From contig NC_060059.1 in the NCBI RefSeq assembly GCF_020283565.1, positions 9,989,501 through 10,053,500 on the forward strand: 64,000 bases of DNA, given 5' to 3'. The position numbers and the translations under genes are program-made. Positions 1-11,677 of this stretch are shown here, piece after piece. The notes under the pieces were generated by a model, which was given only the letters and a program-made list of their open reading frames with translations, was not told the DNA's origin and did no database searches. This DNA comes from Trifolium pratense. Taxonomy: Eukaryota > Streptophyta > Magnoliopsida > Fabales > Fabaceae. The number at the start of each line of letters is the position of its first letter. The first letter of the stretch is position 1.

Positions 1-632
1 ACAACTAAATATAGTTTCCATTTTATTTTATATGTTTTTACATGAACATATATCATTCTGAACAAAATTAGTAAATTTGTTACATCAACTCTTGAAGTTC
101 TTTTATGGTAATATTATTGAAGAATATACTAAATAAATAAAAAAGGAACAACATGACATGGACAAAATTTTGAAGATTCAATTGTTTCTTTTTGAGCCAC
201 AACAAATTCTCACTCCAATCACAAAAAAAAAAAAAAAATCATGTAAATCAGCAAAACCCAGATTCCAAAAAAGCTTAATTTTCATAAAAAAGATATAAAA
301 AGCATAATTTTGAAATTGTGAAGCATTTAATTTACATAAAAAACAGTTGAGCTAGTGAAATAATAATGGAAACAAAAAGAGAAGACCCAGAAAGTGAAAC
401 TCACCGATTACAAACACGCACGAATCGTTGAGGTGAGAGGTCACAAGTGGAAAATGGGAACTGTGAGAAAGAGAGAGAGAAAGAGAAGTGTATGCAAAAT
501 GTGCAGTGAATGGAAAATTTAGCGGAAATTGCTCAGAAATAGAAAGAAAGTGAGCGTGTCAACAAAATACTAATAAATAAACAGAAATTACAGTAGTACT
601 GTATAGTAGTATATAAAATGAATTTTAATTTT
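1..632. other. Left-edge intergenic DNA, possible 5' leader of a minus-strand gene
   Basis: No coding region is visible. On the minus strand, about 560 down to 404 reads as a pyrimidine-rich leader that ends in a good donor site (TCG/GTGAGTTT), with A/T-rich intron-like sequence beyond it. A TATATA-type element lies near 610-617 on the same strand. This would fit a 5' UTR exon and first intron of a gene running off the left edge. It is inference only, because no coding exon is in the window. Confidence 0.3.
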
Positions 633-766
633 TCTCCACGAGTTTAGCTCAGTTGGTATGAATATCGTATTATATGTGCAGAGTCTGGATTCGAACCTGA
701 GACACTCCACTAATTCATATTTAAGGTGAATTTTCTAGTCACTAACCTACTTGACCAAAAGAAAAG
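633..766 (+). mobile_element. tRNA-derived SINE
   Basis: The element has a Pol III A-box-like segment (TTTAGCTCAGTTGG) and, about 40 bases on, a B-box-like segment (GATTCGAACCT), followed by an A-rich tail. It begins CTCCACGAGTTTAG, nearly matching the start of the SINE at 26392. Imperfect A/T-rich direct repeats flank it (AATTTTAATTTT and AAATTTAATTTC), so the ends are approximate. It is not a functional tRNA, because no cloverleaf follows. Confidence 0.65.
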
Positions 767-1089
767 AAATTTAATTTCTGTTATTTTATTATTCCCTGTT
801 CACACATTATATTCAATTAAGTTATAATTTTTTTTTGTCGACAATGTCAATTAATTTATACTGGTTTTTTTTTCCTTAAATTTTAGTTTTAAATATTACA
901 AATAAAATTAGAAAATTTATTATCTTGTTATAAGTATGAAGTATCTATTTATTACTATTGTTTTTATTGAAGTCTCTTAGACATATAAAATAAGTTCTGT
1001 CATTTCAACCCAATTTTCTCCATAATAAGTACAAGCTAAAAATTAAGTTTATGATCATTTGTTTAAAGAATTCAAATCTCTTAGCACTT

Positions 1090-1473
1090 ATACAGGGGAT
1101 GAATCAAATTAAATCGAATGTTACACTACTCAATAACGCTTTAATGGATATAAATTTTACAAAATCCAACATTTTATTGAAATTTTATATCGTATAGATT
1201 AGCTATGTTAAATTTTATAAAAATATAAAATCGTTTGATATGTTTTTGTGATAGATCAAGATTAACGGTATTCAATAAAAACGTATAAACCATTAATCTT
1301 CATCGATCTCAATAACATATCAAACGATTTTATATTTTTGTAAAATTTAACATAGACGATCTATAAGATATAAACTTTAAATCAAACGGTGGATTTTGTA
1401 AAATTTGTATTCGTTAAAACGTTATTGAGCGGTGTAACATTACTCAAATGTTACACCGATGTAATTTGATCTC
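1090..1473. mobile_element. Foldback MITE
   Basis: The two halves are inverted copies of each other. Segments such as AACATATCAAACGATTTTAT in the right half match the complement of the left half, and the ends carry GGTGTAACATT-type inverted repeats. The predicted product is one long imperfect hairpin of about 370 bases. Related copies lie at 38165-38400 (partial) and 52200-52546. The right end abuts a TA microsatellite. No coding capacity is seen. Confidence 0.65.
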
Positions 1474-1475
1474 TC

Positions 1476-1543
<68 letters not shown>
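1467..1543. repeat. (TA)n microsatellite
   Basis: An almost uninterrupted run of about 38 TA dinucleotides directly follows the foldback MITE. Confidence 0.95.
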
Positions 1544-1545
<2 letters not shown>

Positions 1546-1967
1546 TTCGAGGGGAAGTTTGCAGTATTAATTACCTGATTCGAGAGATTAGGTTTTACAA
1601 TTGTACACATAGAATACCAGTTAAAAGGCGATAAGTTGTAAATTTACTTTGATAACTTGTTAATATTCTCAAATTATCAATAGGTACCTTACGGTAGATC
1701 TCAACTTATTAATATTGGTCCTAAAAATAGGGTTAAAACATAAACAATAAACAATTGAATTTAGCTGATCATGGTGTAAGAATATTTGGAGAAAATAGAA
1801 TACGCACCGAAAATGTAAGATTATTTTACTCGATCATCCAATATTATTTAAAAGAAAGGTCCAAATGATTCCACGATATCCACTATAATGGTACATGTAT
1901 ATATATTCACTATACGATAATGTAAGATTATTTTACACGATCATTCAATATTGGACCAATAAGTCAC

Positions 1968-2052
1968 ACTGAGTTTGGTCTAGTGGTGAAAGATTTAGGT
2001 AGTACGATATATGTCCTAAGTTCGATTCTCAACTCATTGTAAAAAAAAAAAA
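1968..2052 (+). mobile_element. Short tRNA-derived SINE
   Basis: The sequence contains an A-box-like TGGTCTAGTGGTGA, then a B-box-like AGTTCGATTC about 35 bases later, and ends in a run of A residues. This is the layout of a small tRNA-derived retroposon. Flanking duplications were not clear. A decayed tRNA pseudogene is the alternative. Confidence 0.5.
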
Positions 2053-3323
2053 ACATTTGTGTATTCTGCCAAATGATTCTACTATATCCTGTTATGTATG
2101 ACATAGAGAATTTTATGATTCATATTTTTTTTAATGACAAATATTTAGTATATTAATTGTTATATTAGTTTTTTTTACACCTTGTCAATACTTGAACCCT
2201 TGACCTCAAATTTCTTTAACCTTAATTAATTAAACTAGTTGAACTACTCATTTCACCTATAAATAATTCTTACCGAACGTGAGTATAAAATTAATTTATA
2301 CAACATTACATATCCATTTAAACTCTTATATTTGATGGCGATGAAATTAATTCACCGTACTATTTTTCTTTATATAATATTTTTCAAATATTAATGAATG
2401 GGATTTATAATTCTGTGAAAGCAACCTTAAAAATGAATACTTAGCATTGATGTCCGTAGTTATGGTCAGTCAATGGATAATTGTCTAAGTCAACATGAAA
2501 TTACAAAATACTTATGGACATTTGATTTTGATTGAAAAAATAAAAAATAAAATAAAGCACCTTTCCCATTCCCATATTACTAGTAATGAACATACTAGTA
2601 ATAATATTATTTAATTGAAATTTTGTCCAAAAAAAACTAAGTTGAAATGTTCAATTCAATTGCATGGACGTGTCGACGGAAAAGATAAAGTGTTTGAAAG
2701 TTAAATTGCAGTTGCGTAATGCAATTGTAATTGGTGCTTATTGAATCATTTATTTTCAGTGGCAATCACACGGAATTGCATGCTTTTACTAATATAGCCT
2801 CGTTAAGACATTACTGCAAACACTCGCATTCAATTGCATCCATGCAGGGTCGGTCCTGAGTTTTTGGAGGTTATATGCAAATATAAAAATGATTCTTTAA
2901 TAAATAAAAATGCAATTTTGTTTAAAAAATATTATCCTTAATTTAAATTATAAATAGCATAAAAAATAATCATCAATGCAATTAACGTAAAAAAAGTCAT
3001 AGTTTAATCAATAATAATAAAAAAAATATTTTCTAACTACTTAAAACGAGTAATTTTTCTCTATCAAAAACAATAAAATAAGTTACGTTAAAAAAAAAAC
3101 AATAAAATAAGTCATTTTGAAATATTTTTTTGAAGAAAATTCGTCAATTAAGTAATCTATTAAATTTTACACTCCCTAATTTATTAAAACTACAACTCCA
3201 TAAAAGATATTATGAGTGTAACAATTGGACTTTTGCAATTTGTTGTATAATATATTAATTTTTGCACCCCTAATTTACTAATACTACTACATTTAAAAAA
3301 AATTGAGGCTTTCATTTTTAGGA
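2053..3323. other. A/T-rich intergenic stretch without a gene
   Basis: There are many stop codons in all frames and poly-A/poly-T runs. I see no splice-supported coding segments and no clear element boundaries. Confidence 0.6.
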
Positions 3324-4283
3324 GGCCCGATGCCACAGTACATGTTGCACTTAACTTTTCTCTCCCGACCCCCCTCATTTCTTTTCTACCCCCCAAAACT
3401 TCAATTTTGCCCCTTGCGGTTTGAAAAATTTTTGCCAACAAACTTGGGTTTTTACAGACCGAAGTTTTTAAACATGAAAAAAAATTCGGTTTATATAAAC
3501 CGAAATAACATATACCCCCAAAAAGAAGAAACTTTATGTGAAAATTCGTGTAGAGCTACCTATGGTAAATTTAGCATATCTCTCTGAATATAAGTCGTAT
3601 GCTAATGATTTTTAATCCAGTGTAAAAAGACAAAATTTACTACAAGATTGATACTGGAATTGTTACATTTCATTAAGTATAGTGTGAGAAAATCTTCCTA
3701 CAAGTTTGAGAAAAGTTTCTGGAAAATGTTGTAGAGATACATGTGGTAAATTTATCATAGCTCTCTGAATATACGTCATATGCTAATGATTTTTAATCCA
3801 GTGTAAAGAAGACAAAATTTACTACAAGATTGACACCGAAATTGTTAAATTTCATTAAGTATAGTATGAGAAAATCTACCTGCAAGTTTGAGAAAAGTTT
3901 ATGCTCTGTTTCTGTACCAGTACTCATTATTTGGTCAAACTGAACCAATTGAATAGTTAACCCTCAAAACAAAATTATATTTGTATTCTTGACACCCTAA
4001 GCTTTCCAACGAGTGGTCGTTTACTCAAATCGGACATCGTTTAGTATTTCAAATAAATTGTGGAAGTTGAGGGTCTCATAAAGAATTTATGTAGGAAAGC
4101 TGGAAAAAAATTTGGAACACAATATTTCGCTTTATATAAACCAAAATTTTTTAGCATGACACAAAATTCGGTTCGTATAAACCGAAGTACCCCCAAGGGC
4201 AAAAACGGAAATTCAGGGGGTAGAAAAGAAATGAGGGGGGTCGGAAGAGAAGAGTTATGTTGTACATGTGTCTGGACCGGGCC
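3324..4283. mobile_element. MULE-type MITE with long terminal inverted repeats
   Basis: The left end (GGCCCG, then TCTCCCGACCCCCCTCATTT) is matched by the complement of the right end over roughly 75 bases, including the run TTTCTTTTCTACCCCC. The interior holds two tandem copies of a segment of about 180 bases (3549-3721 and 3730-3905). A shorter relative with one interior copy lies at 15290-16025 in an intron of the E2 gene and has a 9-base target duplication, which places the family with Mutator-like elements. I found no clear duplication at this copy, so the ends are approximate. Confidence 0.65.
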
Positions 4284-4699
4284 TGCATCCATGTATCTTA
4301 ACGTAATTTACCGCACGACTTTTACTTTTCATAGGTTGAAAACTTATTTTAAGTAGTCTTGTGATTAGAAATTACATCCTTTAGGTGAATAAGTAGTGTA
4401 TTCAAGGTTCGAACTCGGCCTCTGTATAATATAATATAATGTTCTTTACTAATTAGGTTAAACTCACGGGAAGCATGTGTTGGAAATTTTATCTTAATAA
4501 ATGTATGACTAATAATCAGTTAAAAAAATCTTATCCTATAATCAGAAAAGTTTATATTTTCTTTTATCGAGAAAATCTTATCTTATTTTTTATCCTGACC
4601 ACCAAACGGACCATGTATACGAGGTTCATCTCATAAGTCTCACATAGCTCCACCAAGCAACCATGAAACACCTTCCTTCATATAAATTTTTAGGTGAGA

Positions 4700-5240
4700 G
4701 TGTGAGACCATTGATGAGTTTTCTCCTTCAAAGAGGCATTAGGCAAGGAGAGGAGACACATTATCTCTTTACCTATTTGTCCTTTGTATATGTGGAAATA
4801 CTTTCTCATATGATAAACAAACATTTAGGAGATGGAATATGAAAGAATGATGCCTTGTGGTTGTGGTTTCAAGTTCTTCAATCCAAGTACAAATGTGGTC
4901 AATACCCTTGTCCCGAAAATAAGAGATGCGAGTCATGTGACTAGTGCTTTAAATCTCCAGAGGGGAATTTGAAAGAAAATGAAACGTGTTTAGTCCAATA
5001 ATCATGAGTATTAGTATTAATGTTTGCTTAAGGGTTAAAAAGACTTCTACATAGACTTCTATGTCAAATGCAATTTGTTGGTCTCATCCACCTAATTTTT
5101 GGATTAAAATTAATACATATAGATTTGTTTCACATCTACCGGCTAAAAAAGTTTGTGAATTGTGAGTCTTATGAGTTGTGATAATCTCTTACTTAATAAT
5201 CAAGGTGTCCTCATTGTTGCCTAGCGCCAATCAGGGCATC
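4700..5240 (+). pseudogene. Decayed LINE (non-LTR retrotransposon) relic
   Basis: Translation from 4713 gives a stretch with QRGIRQGE followed by a hydrophobic segment ending EILSHMIN. This corresponds to the reverse-transcriptase motif in plant LINEs usually read as RGIRQGDPLSPYLF. Further on, LWLWFQVLQSKY and, near 5080-5130, WSHPPNFWIKINT resemble the linker and the start of the C-terminal RNase H region of the same elements. Frames change between the pieces and there is no long ORF, so this is an old inactive copy. It is unrelated in position to the younger LINE fragment at 54186. Confidence 0.6.
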
Positions 5241-6027
5241 TCTAACTATTACCATTTCTTGGGGATTTTAACGTATTTCTAGTTTAGGCTTTTGCCCCAT
5301 TAATTGTTGTTTTTTGAATTTTGAAAATATTTTTAGCAAGTAAAGATATTACTAGGCTAAGTTGTAGACTAAATCGCTCCCTTTAAGATGTTTTGTGGTA
5401 TGTCTTCATAATAAAAACAACTTCGATTATACTCTTTCGATTTTCTACTCCACTGTATAAAAACTGCTATGTTATACACCCTCTAAATATGGTTATTGTA
5501 ACATCCTAGACCCATTTTCTACGTATTTAGTAGACAATCCCGACAATATATCTATTTATCCTCTCATTAATAGAGTTTTTATCTTCTGTAAAAATCAAAC
5601 CACATACCTTGAGTACACCCCTTTAAAAAATGGAAAGTATATATAGTACTATTTGCAGCACGTTTGTGTTGTGGTCCAATCCAAAACAAACAAACAAAAG
5701 AGATGCGCTCAAAATTTTTGGTTGCAAGAAAAAGCTGGTCATTCTAGATCTTTGCTAGCTAACATAACAATACCGTTTTCTTTACATCCGTTGTTTAATT
5801 AGTGATGATGTTATGAGTGAGTCAAATATCGTGGACGTAGCTCTCACTCCCACATATAAAACCAAGGCACACGCTCTGTCGCCACTGGTAATGGACACTC
5901 GTACACACACATTTATTATATTATTATTATATAGTAACAAATTACTAGTATGTATTTATTTACTACTAGTAGATCATTTTGATATATGGTTTACCGACAT
6001 GTGTACTTAATAATAGTTTCATTTCGA
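5241..6027. other. Intergenic DNA, no gene seen
   Basis: A/T-rich sequence without coding features that I can support. A short 65-codon reading frame at 5813-6010 has no recognisable similarity and no supporting context. Confidence 0.5.
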
Positions 6028-6606
6028 CGTTGGAATTAATTTAATATTAATTATATGCACAACAATAAAGATTATAAATCTATAATTTTATTTTAGTGCG
6101 AAGGCCTAATAAACATGAGCATATATATATATATATAAAATAAGATCTACGACAAGTTGATTTTATCAAGAATTAGTATTAAGAATATATGTATGATGAA
6201 TCCATTAGATGAACTAACCGCATAGTCTCTCGGTAGCAATCCTGAAACACAAAGAGAGAGGCGGACGACGAGCATCCGTTGACTTGTGGTTCTTCCTCAA
6301 CCGGGACTCCTTATGCCCTAAGCACTCTTCAGATAGGAATAAGAGGTGATATGCAGTGTGCCTGGTATATTGGGGATCATAACCTTTATATAGTGTGGTG
6401 ACCAATTAGGGTTCCGACATCCACTCATATTGAACTCATATCCAATTAATTAATTAATTAATTAATTTTTAAATAGAAATCTAATCAGCCTTTTAACTTT
6501 ATTTAATCACTTAATCAATTAAGACTCAATTAATAAATAGCTAATATAATTATATAAAGATATTTGCCTACATAATATTATTGGAATGTCATAAAATATT
6601 CCAACA
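6028..6606 (-). mobile_element. Solo LTR, Copia family related to 42170-48509
   Basis: Read on the minus strand this begins TGTTGGAATATTTTATGACA and runs parallel to the 592-base LTR at 42170, with the same TCCAATAATATTATGT and AAATATCTTTATATAATTAT segments. It is diverged and carries small gaps. The flanking pentamers are TTCGA (6023-6027) and TTCAA (6607-6611), a one-mismatch target duplication. No internal region or second LTR is present, so it is best explained as a solo LTR left by recombination between LTRs. Confidence 0.75.
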
Positions 6607-6850
6607 TTCAAAACTTTAAAAGTTGATGTGATCAGATATATCAATTTTTATTGATTCAGCCGTCTCTTGTCTCTTGTAAAAACGACGAGTTTTTAAGTAG
6701 GGTAGGTAGAAGCCTATGTAATAAGACAATAATAAACTATGCAGTAAAATTATTTTAGAAAAAATGGTTTTTTACATCGATCACCGTTTGATGTAGTAGT
6801 AGTTTTCTTTCCATTTGAACAAGTGTTCCCTACATGATTGACAAGATTGG

Positions 6851-6858
6851 TTATATAT
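6851..6858 (+). promoter_or_regulatory. Possible TATA box of the pyruvate kinase gene
   Basis: TTATATAT lies about 180 bases before the start codon at 7036, a plausible distance for a short plant 5' UTR. No transcript evidence is available. Confidence 0.35.
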
Positions 6859-7035
6859 TCATTCATTGATTCATTAGTATTGATTAGTTTAGTTTAAGTT
6901 TCCTTTTCAGTCACAGTTGGTTTGGTTTGATTGAAAACTCTTGCATTCTTTCTTATTACTCTACCTTCTTCTTATATTTACTCTCTCTTTCTCCTTCATC
7001 ACTGCTTTCACAGTTCACACTTTCAAACAACAAAA

Positions 7036-10000
7036 ATGCAGTCAAGTCCTTTGCTTCTTGAGGAACCAATTAGGATGGCATCCATCCTAGAGCCATCCAA
7101 ACCTGTCAGTATCTCTCTCTCTCTCTCTCTCTCTGATGTTTTTTGTTTGGTTTTGTTTTTACTTTCTTTGATGTTGATTATGAGAATTGAGAAAGATATA
7201 CTTTGTGTGACCCATTTGTGGTTTTTGTTTTATAGTGTGGTAGATCAAGTTTGATAATGCTAGTTTGGTTTTGTTGGTATCTTAGCTAAGATGGGTTGTG
7301 TTTTGTTTCAGTTGATCTTCCCTTCATTTAATAATTTAATAACTCAGATTCTGAGATTATGATAGATAAATAAAAAATCAGTTTTTGGTATTCCAATTGG
7401 TGCAGCTGTTTTTGACTGCTAAGGAATTTTGTGTATGTTTGGTTCGACATGTTTGTTTTGTTTTACCTTCTTGATTATACTTGAAGCTAAAAATTGTAGC
7501 TTCTGATTCTATAATTGATTTTTAGGCTCAAATTTTTATTGTTCAAACTTCAAACTCAATTTTACATGAATGTATTGAAGCATAAATCACTTTACCTTCA
7601 ACTCAATTTTAGTCAGAATCAATTAATTCAAAATCAATTCTTCTCACAGCAGAAACCATACATACATGTGACTGGTTTTCTTTGCTAAGCTTTGATTGCT
7701 AAGAGAGTTTTGTTTTTGGTGTTTTTAGGTTGTTTCATTGTTTTATACATTAGTTATGGTAAATCAAGAAAACAATTAGTCTGTGTTATGGAAATTAAGT
7801 ATGGAGTTTTAAGAAACTTAAATTAAGGCTTATATTATATGCATTTCATAAACAAATTTTTACTGTCTTTTTATTCAATGAAGATTTTCAGTGTTTGTCA
7901 AGATTGTGATTAAAGTTTAAAATGTGCTTTCTGTAGACTTTCTTTCCAGCTATGACAAAAATTGTAGGCACACTTGGTCCGAAGTCACGATCGGTTGATA
8001 CAATTACTCGATGCCTGGATGCAGGAATGTCAGGTATGATTCCATTAAAACCTTTCATTGTTTGTAATCAGAGTAACTTGTTTTGTCATCTTATTTTTCT
8101 TTTCTCACCATGTGCTAGTGGCAAGGTTTGATTTCTCATGGGGTGATCCAGACTACCACCAAGAGACATTGGAAAATTTAAGGGCTGCTATCAAAGGCAC
8201 AAAAAAACTTTGCGCGGTAAACTTGCCACATGTTTGCTGTTATTTTACTTGTTTATGTGACATCTATGAAGCACAGACACTCCGCAGATCAAGTGTGTCC
8301 TGGTGTCGGACACCTACACCTAGACTTATAATTACATTGAATTGTGTCATTTTCTCAAATTATCATCGGTGTCGTCGTGTCAGTGTCGTGTCCGTTTTCC
8401 GTGTCCGTGTCTGTGCTTCATAGTGTGACATACATGTATATGATGACTTGTGAGTTGTGACATATTATTAAATGATTGTAATTTTAATACATTAGCTTCT
8501 ATCCAATTTATTTTCCGTATGTGCAAATACCTCTGAAGGGTAATTAATGTAACACATTTTGGTCCAATTTCAGATTATGCTAGATGTTGTAGGTCCAGAA
8601 TTACAAGTTGTGAATAAAACTGATCGACCAATTACACTCGAAGCAGACACATTACTTGTCTTAACTCCGGATCAAAACAAAGAAGCTACTTCAAATCTCT
8701 TACCAGTAAATTTTAGCGGACTATCAAAGGTCAGTCAGTATACCATTTCCATGTTTTTCGTTATTACGAGAGTTTTTCGGACTACATGTTTACTTTTTGG
8801 TACTTTACTTTCATATTAGCCTTGATTATGTGTACTACGGCGTGATACCCGCTTTAACTAAGGTATCCATTATTATGCAGGCTGTTAAGAAGGGTGATAC
8901 TATTTTTATTGGTAAATACCTGTTTACAGGAAGTGAAACAACTTCTGTATGGTTGGAGGTAACGCAACGCAGTCATAGTTCAATCTTCAATGCATTAATT
9001 CTAGATTGTTTATTCTGATTATATGATTATCTTAATAATTTCATTTTTATATATTATTGCAATAACTATATTGTATTTACAGTTAGTTAGCTTTCTAGGA
9101 ACCACTATAGGACACAGAATGCAGAATATCGCTGATACTCAAAATCAAAACCATTCTATTTTGTACTCTAAGTAGTATCTGTTTTGCAATGCAGGTCAGT
9201 AAAGTGGATGGTGATGATGTAACTTGTGTCATAAAAAACGACGCTACACTTTCTGGATCATTGTATACTTTACATGTCTCTCAGATTCGTATTGATCTTC
9301 CTACTCTTACTGATAAGGATAAACAGGTAAGAAAAGAACTTTGTGTACATAAAGTAGTGAAATTCACATAATGTTCCTCTTGACATTTTACTCTCTAACT
9401 CAGGTAATACGCACATGGGGTGTTCAAAACAAAATAGACTTCCTTGTGTTATACACCCGGCACGCTGAAGATGTTCGCCATGTAAGAGATATACCTGATT
9501 GGTTTTAACTTTCAAATTATAACTTTGCTTAGATTTTATAACATTGTTAATGAAGTGAATCATTTGCATTTTTGTATTACTCACCCTTAAAAACTCAAAC
9601 AATACCTCCAATTTTCATTTGCAGGCCCGTGAATTTATCTCCAAATTCGAAGATCTCAAGCAGACACATATTTTTGCAAAGATCGAAAATGTAGAGGTAA
9701 GAAACCTGATGTTCCTTGAACAATAGACTCTCGTCTTTTATACTAATTCTGTAGTTCAAATGCTGTCTTCAAACTTTTTTATGAGTGTGCTCAATTGTGA
9801 TTGTAAAGTTAATCTTTCTTCTGTGAAATTTGTATAGGGATTAAAACATTTTGACGAGATATTGAGAGAAGCAGATGGTATCATCGTCTCTCGTGGAAAT
9901 TTAGGGATAGATCTCCCACCTGAGAAGGTCAGATTCTCAGAATCCTTACTCTCTCTGGTATACTGTACGTTTGAATAGAATGCTGAATATGTGTCTATTG

Positions 10001-11677
10001 ATTTGACAGGTGTTTTTATTCCAAAAAGCAGCTATTTATAAGTGTAACATGGCTGGAAAGCCGGTTGTTGTCACACGTGTGGTGGACACTATGACTGATA
10101 ATTTGAGGCCTACTCGTGCTGAAGCAACCGATGTTGCCAATGCAGTGTTGGATGGTAATTTTTTCCCTGATCTAAGTTCCTTTTTATCATATTTGAAGAG
10201 TCCTGTATCATTTATTTGATTATGACTGCGGTAACAATTTGTCTATCTAAACTCTTACATGATACACGTGCACGTTTCTCTTATTTATTACTACTCGTCA
10301 ATATTCCATTAGTTTATGGTGTTCATCACATTATGCATAAAAATGCCTTGTATTGCAACTTTCCTGTCTAAATTGTTCTTTCTTTTATATCAGGCACTGA
10401 TGCAATTCTCCTTGGAGCTGAGACCCTAACGGGATTATACCCTGTAGAAACCATATCTACAGTCGGAAAAATTTGTGCCGAAGTAAGTTCATGCTTTCCC
10501 TTTAAACAACACTTCTTTCACACTTTTTGCCACGACAAATTTATTCCTGTCAGTTAGTTATTTGGAGTAAAAGTATGTTCAATTTCATTCATAAAAGCTT
10601 TCCTATTGTCAACCCATCTCATATTTACCGGAGAGGCGGAGAGTTTAGATATCGAAACAGCATGTTGAGTTTGAAATTACATTATGATTTTATCATTATG
10701 GTAAACTGAAATAGATCTATGATAAATGTAAACTGATTATTCTGCTATTCTTTTCAGGCAGAGAAAGTTTACAATCAAGATTTGTATTTTAAGAAGACTG
10801 TTAAATATGTGGGAGAGCCAATGAGCCACATAGAATCAATAGCTTCCTCTGCGGTACGTTTCTTATTTTCATTACTAAAAATTCTTTCACTTGCTCAAGT
10901 AACAATATACGTAAGTAAACTTGTTTTTGCCAAAACATACAGGTTCGAGCAGCCGTCAAGGTTAAGGCCTCGGTTATCATTTGCTTCACCTCATCTGGAA
11001 GGGCAGCAAGGTTTCATTTTATCTCCTATGACTTCTCTTTATTAAAATAACTTCTCATATTAGTGAGAAATGACATTCATGTTCGATTCCAGTGCGATTT
11101 TCATATCTTGCTGACATATAATTAATTACTTGTTTTTTTGTGTATTTATGTAGGTTGCTTGCTAAGTACAGACCAACCATGCCTGTGATATCTGTTGTCG
11201 TTCCTCAATTGAAGACAAATCAACTTCGATGGACATTCACCGGCGCTTTTCAGGTATATAATCAACAAGCCTGTCTTTGCACGACTTGCTTAACATTATT
11301 TGACATTGAAATTAACAAGTTTCTGTTGCTATCTGTTTCATTTTATGACCTTGTCGCAGGCTAGGCAATCACTTATTGTGAGAGGTCTTTTCCCTATGTT
11401 GGCAGATCCTCGACACCCCGTAAGTGAACAATATTAAAACCTCAAATGGAACAGAGTTGTGTTTTTCATTTTTCACTTTAGATTATAGTTGTTAACCTCA
11501 AGTGAATTTGTCTTTTGCATGCAGTCTGAGTCAAGTAGCGCAACGAATGAATCAATTTTGAAGGTCGCTTTAGACCACGGCAAGGCTCTTGGCGTCATAA
11601 AGTCACATGACCGAGTTGTTGTTTGTCAGAAAGTTGGTGACTCGTCAGTTGTGAAGATTATTGAGCTTGAAGATTAG
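7036..11677 (+). CDS. Pyruvate kinase, cytosolic isozyme (16 exons)
   Basis: The product converts phosphoenolpyruvate and ADP to pyruvate and ATP, the last step of glycolysis. The coding exons are 7036-7104, 7937-8033, 8119-8216, 8574-8729, 8881-8958, 9195-9326, 9404-9481, 9625-9696, 9838-9927, 10010-10154, 10394-10482, 10758-10853, 10943-11010, 11154-11253, 11360-11419 and 11525-11677. All introns are GT-AG, frames join cleanly, and the total is 1581 bases or 526 aa, the usual size for this plant clade. The start [20 protein letters not shown] matches the family N-terminus as I recall it, with no transit peptide, so a cytosolic location is expected. Landmarks are FDFSWGD (59-65), GPEL (95-98), FAKIENVEG (253-261), SRGNLGID (278-285) and the C-terminal [20 protein letters not shown]. 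Several canonical active-site residues are replaced (see findings), as I recall for the related Arabidopsis proteins. Intron 1 contains a CT microsatellite. An AATAAA lies about 26 bases after the stop. The gene converges with the E2 gene. Confidence 0.95.
7111..7133. repeat. (CT)n microsatellite in intron 1 of pyruvate kinase
   Basis: About ten CT dinucleotides follow a few bases after the donor site at 7105. Confidence 0.85.

Noticed and set aside
650..710. Sequence resembling a tRNA gene (GCTCAGTTGG and GATTCGAACCT)
   Set aside because: A- and B-boxes are present, but the spacing and flanks do not make a cloverleaf, and the same unit recurs at 26392 with target duplications, so it is a SINE.
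4346..4440. Possible further tRNA-derived repeat (AGGTTCGAACTCGG)
   Set aside because: Only a B-box-like block is convincing. There is no clear A-box, tail or duplication.
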